Below, one piece after another: positions 1 through 5,072 of a stretch of 9,617 bases of DNA. Below the pieces are notes generated by a model. That model was not told the DNA's origin. It did no database searches and saw only the letters and a list, made by a program, of their open reading frames with translations. Position numbers and translations under genes: made by a program. The first letter of the stretch is position 1. The number at the start of each line of letters is the position of its first letter. Source of the stretch: Bacteroidia bacterium (GTDB taxonomy: Bacteria; Bacteroidota; Bacteroidia; Bacteroidales; UBA5342); NCBI GenBank assembly GCA_030433225.1, contig JAUIMD010000046.1, positions 1-9,617 on the forward strand, written 5' to 3'.

Positions 1-244
1 AAGTTAAAAAGCACCAGGTCTCGTTAATCGGGCGAAGGTAGCGTATGGCCTTGCAAAGAAAAATGTCGTGCAAAAATCGCTGAACATCCCCGTAGAAAGA
101 TTGTTTACACAGCAAGTTTGTGTGCAATCGAAAAAAAATTAAAAAAAGAATCCTTGTGAAGAACATTCATTCGGCAGTTCTGTTAATAAAAGTGAAATTA
201 AAAAGCTGAATCGTAATTAGTGTTAATTTGCGCCGTCGCAGCAA

Positions 245-270
245 AATACCAACTTTTGGCTATTGGTATT
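245..270. repeat. Perfect 8-bp inverted repeat upstream of operon promoter
   Basis: AATACCAA at 245-252 is matched by its exact reverse complement TTGGTATT at 263-270, with a 10-nt spacer. It lies 62 bp upstream of the -33 element and immediately before a second dyad. It could be a protein-binding site, or an RNA hairpin belonging to a transcript from upstream. No T-run follows on the + strand, so an intrinsic terminator is unlikely. Confidence 0.45.
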
Positions 271-273
271 ATT

Positions 274-297
274 ATTAGTTCATTATGTTGAACTAAT
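274..297. promoter_or_regulatory. Candidate operator: perfect 9-bp dyad
   Basis: ATTAGTTCA at 274-282 and its exact reverse complement TGAACTAAT at 289-297 are separated by 6 nt (TTATGT). The centre lies about 80-85 bp upstream of the inferred transcription start. Arm length and spacing suit a dimeric helix-turn-helix regulator binding as an activator or distal operator. No specific regulator is recognised. As RNA it would form an AT-rich hairpin without a following T-tract, so a terminator is less likely. Confidence 0.45.
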
Positions 298-331
298 CTA
301 AATAGACCAAAAATTGCGATTTATCATGTAA

Positions 332-362
332 TTTAGAGGGCTTAAAGATAGTGTTATCTTTG
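332..362 (+). promoter_or_regulatory. Bacteroidota-type promoter of the respiratory operon
   Basis: TATCTTTG at 355-362 matches the Bacteroidota -7 consensus TAnnTTTG exactly. TTTA at 332-335, 19 nt upstream, matches the -33 TTTG element in three of four bases with the usual spacing. Transcription would start around 366-370, giving a leader of about 27-31 nt before the ATG at 397. A purine-rich AGGA at 392-395 sits only one base from that ATG, too close to act as a normal ribosome binding site. Confidence 0.75.
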
Positions 363-396
363 CGACCAAAACAAAAGCATACGAATACTTTAGGAT

Positions 397-762
397 ATGA
401 AAAGCTTTGTTAAAGCGCTTTTGGTGATGTTTTTAATAGGGGGTGCAGCGTGTACATCCAACAAAAACAACCAAAGTGCAAGCCATGAAAAAACTGAGGT
501 TTCCACCCCAACAGATGCGGGGACGGTTACGTTAACTGTGGAAGGAATGACGTGCACAGGATGCGAAAATACGCTGAAGGCTAAACTAAGCACCGTAAAT
601 GGTGTTTCCAAAGTGGATGCCTCGCACGAAACCGGAAAGGTGGTGGTAGCGATGAGTAAAGAGGCGCTGAACAGCGATGAGGCACCGCAACTGGATTTAG
701 CCAAAGCCGTGGAGGATGCCGGTTACACAGTGGCATCCATCGAAGTGGTAAAAACGAATTGA
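397..762 (+). CDS. Periplasmic HMA-domain lipoprotein (copper-binding)
   Basis: This 121-residue protein probably carries copper or another soft metal on the periplasmic side of a membrane. Residues 1-18 form a lipoprotein signal peptide (two Lys, then a hydrophobic core) ending in a lipobox-like GAAC, so Cys19 would be lipidated. A polar linker of about 20 residues follows. Residues 44-119 form a heavy-metal-associated domain with GMTCTGC at 50-56; Cys53 and Cys56 are the metal ligands. The spacing and the downstream pattern (NGVSKVDAS, then GKVVV) are typical of Atx1/MerP/CopZ folds. Most HMA proteins of this type are cytosolic, so the lipoprotein form stands out. As first gene of a haem-copper oxidase operon containing Sco, a role in supplying copper to CuA or CuB, or in scavenging it, is a reasonable inference. 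No acidic surface-export signal follows Cys19, so a periplasm-facing location is more likely than the cell surface. Confidence 0.85.
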   Translation: MKSFVKALLVMFLIGGAACTSNKNNQSASHEKTEVSTPTDAGTVTLTVEGMTCTGCENTLKAKLSTVNGVSKVDASHETGKVVVAMSKEALNSDEAPQLDLAKAVEDAGYTVASIEVVKTN

Positions 763-775
763 TTCTTGTACAAAA

Positions 776-783
776 TAGCTTTG
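776..783 (+). promoter_or_regulatory. Possible internal promoter -7 element
   Basis: TAGCTTTG fits the Bacteroidota -7 consensus TAnnTTTG exactly and lies in the 31-nt gap before the Fe-S protein gene. No TTTG-like -33 element stands at the expected distance: around 753-756 the sequence is AACG. A transcript from here would have a leader of only a few bases before the ATG at 794. It may allow the electron-transfer genes to be transcribed apart from the HMA gene, but chance is possible. Confidence 0.3.
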
Positions 784-793
784 ATGCAATAAT

Positions 794-1831
794 ATGAGCG
801 AAGATCAGAAAAAGAAGTTTACGTCGGACGAGGAATACCAAAAGGCTACTCGTCGGGATTTCATGAAAAAACTGGGTATCATTGGTGGAGCGGCGGTTGC
901 CGGTTCTGCTGCACTGGTAGCCGGTATGAAGTTTGAAGATAAAAAAGGAAAAGACGGTTACATACGCGCCGTAAACGATGACAATGAATTGATTACGGTT
1001 CCTAAAAGCGAAATTAAATACCTGAAACCGGACTTTACAGAGCTTCAGCGTCGCGGACGGGAAGGCTTGAAAGGCAGAAAATGGGTGATGGTGATTAACC
1101 TGGCCAAATGCCGAAATGCCCGTAAATGTGTGGAGGCCTGTCAAAGTGCACACCACCTTCGTCCGTACGAATACCACATCAATACCCTGAAAATGCAGGA
1201 TGGCAAAGAAACGGCTCCTTACTACATGCCGAAGCCTTGCCAACATTGCGATAATCCTCCCTGTACAGCAGTATGTCCGGTTAACGCCACATTTAAACGT
1301 CAGGATGGTATTGTATTGATTGATAACGAGCGTTGTATTGGTTGCCGTTTTTGTATTGCAGCCTGCCCATATTCCGCGCGTATGTTCCACTGGGAGCAGC
1401 CTAAAAACCATGAGGAATACATGCACCATGAGGAAGAGTATGAGGAGTTGATGCATCATGGCAAAATTAATGAGGCAGCGGAGTTAAAGGCAAAAATTGA
1501 TTACGATATTGAGTTGAATGTTCCACAAAAGAAAGGAACCATTTCGAAGTGTTTGTTTAGTGCAGACCGTTTACGCGAAGGGAAAATGCCTTATTGTGTA
1601 TCTGCCTGTCCGAACGGTGTATTCTATTTTGGCGACGAAAACGAAGATGCAGTGACCAATGGTACTACCAAAGAAACGGTGCGCCTGAGCAAGCTGTTGC
1701 GCGACAATGCAGGATACCGCCTGTTGCCGGAGTTAGGTACACAGCCACGGGTATATTATTTGCCGCCTAAAAACCGCTTGTTCGATTTTCCGGAGGAAAG
1801 CATCCTGCCAGAGGACGGACACCATTCCTAA
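794..1831 (+). CDS. Tat-exported DmsB/PsrB/ActB-like Fe-S protein with two degenerate cluster motifs
   Basis: This 345-residue protein probably relays electrons on the periplasmic face between the NrfD-type quinol protein encoded next and the cytochrome c after it. The N-terminus has a twin-arginine motif (TRRDFMK, Arg20-Arg21) and a weakly hydrophobic Gly/Ala stretch (28-45). No clear AxA cleavage site is seen, so the helix may stay as an anchor. The body resembles the four-cluster CISM B subunits (DmsB, NrfC, PsrB, Fe-S half of ActB). Motif II (Cys149, 152, 157, 161) and motif III (Cys181, 184, 187, 191) are complete. Motif I has Cys106, 112 and 116 but Ala109 where the second Cys belongs; motif IV has Cys253, 268 and 272 but Ser256 there. 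The protein thus has exactly 14 cysteines, not 16. A charged insert at about 199-245, with two His-His pairs, separates motifs III and IV. No molybdopterin-type catalytic subunit is encoded nearby. The start is chosen because it gives a full Tat signal. Confidence 0.88.
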   Translation: MSEDQKKKFTSDEEYQKATRRDFMKKLGIIGGAAVAGSAALVAGMKFEDKKGKDGYIRAVNDDNELITVPKSEIKYLKPDFTELQRRGREGLKGRKWVMVINLAKCRNARKCVEACQSAHHLRPYEYHINTLKMQDGKETAPYYMPKPCQHCDNPPCTAVCPVNATFKRQDGIVLIDNERCIGCRFCIAACPYSARMFHWEQPKNHEEYMHHEEEYEELMHHGKINEAAELKAKIDYDIELNVPQKKGTISKCLFSADRLREGKMPYCVSACPNGVFYFGDENEDAVTNGTTKETVRLSKLLRDNAGYRLLPELGTQPRVYYLPPKNRLFDFPEESILPEDGHHS

Positions 1832-1924
1832 TATAAATTTTAAGGGCGTACCCTATGGATGCGTTCCGTTTTGAAAAAGCTAACTTAAATTCTGGATTCA
1901 GAATCATTTGTAAAATAAAATTCT
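1832..1924 (+). other. 93-nt gap with two small hairpins
   Basis: This is the longest gap inside the operon. It holds AGGG-CGTA-CCCT (1843-1854) and ATTCTG-GATT-CAGAAT (1889-1904), both perfect short stem-loops. Neither is followed by a T-run and no TAnnTTTG element is present, so they are better explained as RNA structures affecting processing or translation of the downstream gene than as a terminator or promoter. This is weak evidence. Confidence 0.3.
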
Positions 1925-3295
1925 ATGTCAGCATCAGTTGATCATTTTTCACCCGATAAAAACAAGCTAAATAAAATAGCTGAGGATATTCTGAAGCCTG
2001 TCGGGTTCAGTAAAAGCTTTATGCTTTGGATGGGCTTTTTAACTATGGTTTTCCTGATTTGCGGGTATGCCTATGGTATACAGCTCGAAAAAGGACTTAT
2101 CGTTACCGGGATGCGCGATTTTGTAAGTTGGGGGATGTACATTGCCAACTTTGTATTTTTTGTTGCCGTTAGCCTGGTGGGGATGTTAATTTCGGCCGTA
2201 CTGGGGCTAATCGGGTACAAGTGGATAAAGCCTATTGCCCGCATTGCCGAGATTGTGGCCGTTGGTTTTGCCATGGTGGCCGGTTTGGTTATTGTGGTGG
2301 ATATGGGACGTCCTGATCGTGTTCATCACGTATTTTTATACGGTCGTGTACAATCGCCTATTTTATGGGATGTTACCGTAATCACAACCTACATGACCAT
2401 AAGTATTCTGCTTTACTTTTTACCACTTATTCCGGATTTAGCCATTGCCAAAGGACGCATGAACAATGCACCTAAATGGCTGGTGAATTTGTACGAAATA
2501 TTGTCTTTAAAGTGGAACCATAGCAGCAAGCAGTTTAAGATTTTGATGAAATCGATGCGAATTTTGTTGATTCTGGTGGTACCAACGGCATTTGGAATTC
2601 ATACGGTGACCTCCTGGCTGTTTGCAGCCACATCCCGCTCAGGGTGGGACAGTACCATATTTGGGCCCTACTTCTTAACAGGAGCATTCGTAGCAGGTAC
2701 CGCCGCCGTGGTAATTCTAATGTTCTTTTACCGAAACAGCTTTAAACTGGAGAAATACTTAACCGACGACCATTTTGATAAAATGGGGAAATTGCTGGTG
2801 TTAACCGCCCTGGTATATCTTTATTTCAACATAAACGAATACCTGGTTCCTGCTTTAAAAATGAAACGCGTAGATGCGCTGCACCTGCATGCACTTTTTG
2901 CAGGCCACCATGCCTTTTTATTTTGGGCTACCCAGCTTGGCGGATTGATTATTCCGATGATCTTAATGATGTTTAAACCGTTTCGTAAACCCGGCGTATT
3001 AACCTTTTTGGCAGTGTGCGTTCTAATTGGAGCATGGTTTAAACGGTATATAATTGTGATTCCAACCATGGAACACCCCAACCTTCCTATCCAGGGAGTA
3101 CCAGAAGCATTTATGGTGTATAGTCCTACTGTTATTGAAGTGGCTGTAACCCTGATGACGTTTGTAATGTCTCTGATGATTATCACCATACTCTCCAAAG
3201 TATTCCCCATCATTCCAATTTGGGAAATGGCGGAAGAAGCAAGTCATGAGGGAGACGCAGAAGCATCAAAAACCGAATCTTTACCTGCTGAATAA
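1925..3295 (+). CDS. nrfD: NrfD/PsrC/ActC-family quinol-interacting membrane protein
   Basis: This 456-residue integral membrane protein most likely oxidises menaquinol at the periplasmic side and hands electrons to the Fe-S protein encoded upstream. About ten hydrophobic helices can be placed (33-53, 70-97, 105-125, 146-170, 211-234, 246-268, 287-308, 328-349, 357-379, 399-424). Ten helices fit the ActC/PsrC type of Alternative Complex III better than the eight-helix NrfD type. Family marks include DMGRPDR at 126-132 with SPILWD at 144-149, and GIHTVTSWLFA at 224-234 followed by GWDSTIFGPYF. The latter resembles the ActC stretch built on the same His and GW-x-TIF-x-PYF pattern. The C-terminal FPIIPIWEM also recalls ActC. 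His226 and Asp149 are candidates for quinol or proton contacts by position in conserved motifs only. It is followed 15 nt later by the cytochrome c gene, which supports a shared complex. It could also serve a reductase, but no catalytic subunit is in the window. Confidence 0.9.
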   Translation: MSASVDHFSPDKNKLNKIAEDILKPVGFSKSFMLWMGFLTMVFLICGYAYGIQLEKGLIVTGMRDFVSWGMYIANFVFFVAVSLVGMLISAVLGLIGYKWIKPIARIAEIVAVGFAMVAGLVIVVDMGRPDRVHHVFLYGRVQSPILWDVTVITTYMTISILLYFLPLIPDLAIAKGRMNNAPKWLVNLYEILSLKWNHSSKQFKILMKSMRILLILVVPTAFGIHTVTSWLFAATSRSGWDSTIFGPYFLTGAFVAGTAAVVILMFFYRNSFKLEKYLTDDHFDKMGKLLVLTALVYLYFNINEYLVPALKMKRVDALHLHALFAGHHAFLFWATQLGGLIIPMILMMFKPFRKPGVLTFLAVCVLIGAWFKRYIIVIPTMEHPNLPIQGVPEAFMVYSPTVIEVAVTLMTFVMSLMIITILSKVFPIIPIWEMAEEASHEGDAEASKTESLPAE

Positions 3296-3310
3296 AAAGA
3301 ATCTGAAACA

Positions 3311-4246
3311 ATGAAGAACGCATATATTTTAGCCATTTTATTTGCATTTGCTGTACTGAGTGTTCAAGCGCAAAAAAGCAATTGGGAGGTACCGGCCGAT
3401 AAAGCGGAACGTTTGAGTCCCGCAACATTTACCCCTGAAAATGTAAAATCAGGAGAAACCATTTACAATGCCAATTGTGTATCGTGTCATGGAAATCCCG
3501 GACAGAAAAATTTTGTTCCATTGAACCCAGAACCGGGCGATCCGGCAGATGCTAAATTCAGCATGAACCTGGACGGTGAATTGCTGTACAAAATACAGGA
3601 GGGGCGTGGTGCCATGCCTTCGTTCAAGGCTACCTTATCTACTTCCCAGGTGTGGGATGTGATTGCTTTTATCCGAACCTTTCACAAAGATTACGCACAG
3701 GAAGTAGCTGCAGAAGTGATTCGATCGGGCTTAAGCGGAGGAAAAGTAGCAATTCAACTTGTGTATAACGAAGCAAAACATACCATTGACGCCCTGGTAA
3801 CCGAAGTGAAACCCGAAGAGGTGAAGGCCATCAGCGGTGCCGATGTGAAACTGTTTGCCAAACGCTATTTTGGCGAAGCAGCCATCGATGAGGTGAAAGC
3901 CACAAATAATGACGGCAAAGTATCGTTCAGTGCCCCCAGTGATTTGCCGGGCGATACCGCAGGCAACATCGAATTAATATTAAAGCTGGTGGATGAAGAG
4001 GCCTTTGGCGAAGTAGCTCAGTCGGCTGTTTTGCCCGTAGGTAAACCAACCATAACACATAGCCTGATTGAAAAACGCGCCATGTGGGGAACGGTACAAA
4101 AAGCCCCTTTGTGGATTCTGTTCATGTATTCAGGAGGGGTATTGGCTGCATGGAGTGTGATTTTCTTTATCTTTTTTCAATTGCGCCAAATTTACATGGC
4201 CGGTAAAAAAGATGAAGAAACCGGTGTTGTACGGGAAGAAATTTAA
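3311..4246 (+). CDS. Membrane-anchored monohaem cytochrome c with extra beta-rich domain
   Basis: This 311-residue periplasmic cytochrome probably links the quinol-oxidising module to the oxidase. A signal peptide covers residues 1-20 (cleavage near Ala20-Gln21). The class I cytochrome domain spans about 42-130: haem motif CVSCH at 56-60 (His60 proximal ligand) and GRGAMPSF at 98-105 with Met102 as the likely sixth ligand, then an amphipathic helix ending in FIRTFH. Residues about 135-264 form an additional domain of alternating short strands, with no Cys and no second haem site; its family is not recognised and an Ig-like sandwich is a guess. One helix at about 267-289 anchors the protein, leaving a charged cytosolic tail. 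By position it is the counterpart of ActE in Alternative Complex III, although ActE-type cytochromes are normally single-domain. A 47-nt gap with a small hairpin (ACCG-CTTA-CGGT, 4249-4260) separates it from the sco gene. Confidence 0.88.
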   Translation: MKNAYILAILFAFAVLSVQAQKSNWEVPADKAERLSPATFTPENVKSGETIYNANCVSCHGNPGQKNFVPLNPEPGDPADAKFSMNLDGELLYKIQEGRGAMPSFKATLSTSQVWDVIAFIRTFHKDYAQEVAAEVIRSGLSGGKVAIQLVYNEAKHTIDALVTEVKPEEVKAISGADVKLFAKRYFGEAAIDEVKATNNDGKVSFSAPSDLPGDTAGNIELILKLVDEEAFGEVAQSAVLPVGKPTITHSLIEKRAMWGTVQKAPLWILFMYSGGVLAAWSVIFFIFFQLRQIYMAGKKDEETGVVREEI

Positions 4247-4293
4247 TTACCGCTTACGGTGCGTGTGTATTCAACGGATTTCAAAAAGTAAAA

Positions 4294-5067
4294 ATGAAGC
4301 AATTACTTGCAATTCTGACCAGCCTGCTTTTTTTACAGGCCTTTGCTGAAGACGATAAAACAGCAAAGCCTTTAGAGGTAGGCATTGAAGAGCATCTGGG
4401 AGATACCATTCCGCTCGACCTGACGTTTTACAATACCGAAAATGACACGGTATCCTTACGTCAGTTGGTGGATAAGCCAACGATTTTCTCCTTTGTGTAT
4501 TTCGATTGTCCCGGATTGTGCAGTCCGCTTATGTCGGGCATTTCAGATGTTGTAGGCCTGTTGGATATGGAAATCGGGAAAGACTACCAGGTGGTAACCA
4601 TTAGCTTTAACATTACAGACACCCCCGAAAAAGCCAAAGCCAAGAAATCCAATTTTGTACAAACCATTTCGAATGGCCGTGAAGATGCCTGGATTTACTT
4701 AACCGGAGAACAGGAAAACATCGAAGCCATCACCAACGCCATTGGGTTTAAATACAAAGCGCAGGGCCTCGATTTTGCCCATCCTTCTGCCATTATAATG
4801 GTAAGCCCCGAAGGGAAAATTACCCGGTATTTGTACGGACTCACATATTTGCCATTTGATGTAAAAATGGCGGTGATTGAAGCACAAAAGGGGCTGGAGC
4901 GCCCAACCATAAACAAAGTGCTGGAATATTGCTTTGCATACAATCCCAGCAGCAAAACGTATGTACTTAATATTACCCAAATTACGGGTACCATTATTAT
5001 ATTTTTTATTGTAGTGGGTTTTAGTGTGTTAATATTTAAAAGACGAAGAAAAACTGTTAAAAATTAG
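4294..5067 (+). CDS. sco: SCO1/SenC family copper chaperone, C-terminally anchored
   Basis: This 257-residue thioredoxin-fold protein delivers copper to, or reduces the cysteines of, the CuA site of oxidase subunit II on the periplasmic side. Residues 1-18 look like a cleavable signal peptide. The fold starts near residue 40. The copper motif is CPGLC (Cys72, Cys76), preceded by the usual FVYFDC strand, and the third ligand is His163 in DFAHPSAIIMV. The family standard is about 200-230 residues with an N-terminal membrane anchor. Here there is instead a hydrophobic helix at about 230-248 followed by KRRRK, which places the C-terminus in the cytoplasm. The stop codon is only 5 nt before the subunit I gene, so the two are very likely co-transcribed and translationally linked. 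The subunit II target is encoded four genes downstream. Confidence 0.92.
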   Translation: MKQLLAILTSLLFLQAFAEDDKTAKPLEVGIEEHLGDTIPLDLTFYNTENDTVSLRQLVDKPTIFSFVYFDCPGLCSPLMSGISDVVGLLDMEIGKDYQVVTISFNITDTPEKAKAKKSNFVQTISNGREDAWIYLTGEQENIEAITNAIGFKYKAQGLDFAHPSAIIMVSPEGKITRYLYGLTYLPFDVKMAVIEAQKGLERPTINKVLEYCFAYNPSSKTYVLNITQITGTIIIFFIVVGFSVLIFKRRRKTVKN

Positions 5068-5072
5068 GTTAT

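Larger units (their letters stand above)
1..396. other. Upstream non-coding region with dyads and operon promoter
   Basis: No gene can be supported here. The left end could hold the last codons of an upstream gene: one frame runs from the window edge to a TAG at 39-41 and another to a TAA at 25-27, but neither is long enough to identify. A third frame is open from 8 to about 142 but has a stop directly before it and no ATG, and its translation is not recognised. An A-rich tract covers about 130-148. From 245 to 297 there are two inverted repeats, and the promoter lies at 332-362; these are listed separately. The stretch is long for an intergenic region in this compact block, so it probably holds the regulatory input of the whole operon. 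Confidence 0.6.

Noticed and set aside
105..125. ACACA/TGTGT repeat followed by an A-rich tract, as a terminator
   Set aside because: The stem is only five pairs. On the + strand it is followed by A and not T, and on the minus strand no T-run follows the hairpin.
8..142. Open frame on the + strand at the left edge
   Set aside because: A stop lies directly before it, there is no ATG, and the translation is not recognised. A frameshifted gene end cannot be shown without sequence further left.
223..230. Second possible promoter element, TTAATTTG
   Set aside because: It differs from TAnnTTTG at the important A and has no -33 partner at 19 nt; the element at 355-362 is much better.
581..1459. 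A long open frame on the minus strand (292 codons)
   Set aside because: It lies opposite the HMA and Fe-S protein genes, whose motifs are unmistakable, and its translation resembles no family. It is a codon-usage shadow.
1855..1941. 28-codon frame overlapping the start of the NrfD-like gene
   Set aside because: It has no recognisable product, runs into the NrfD coding region in another frame, and frames of this length are common by chance.
794..3295. Fe-S/NrfD pair as part of a nitrite, polysulfide or DMSO reductase
   Set aside because: No molybdopterin or multihaem catalytic subunit is in the window, and a cytochrome c plus a full oxidase operon follow directly. A role in quinol oxidation toward the oxidase fits better, although a distant catalytic partner cannot be excluded.
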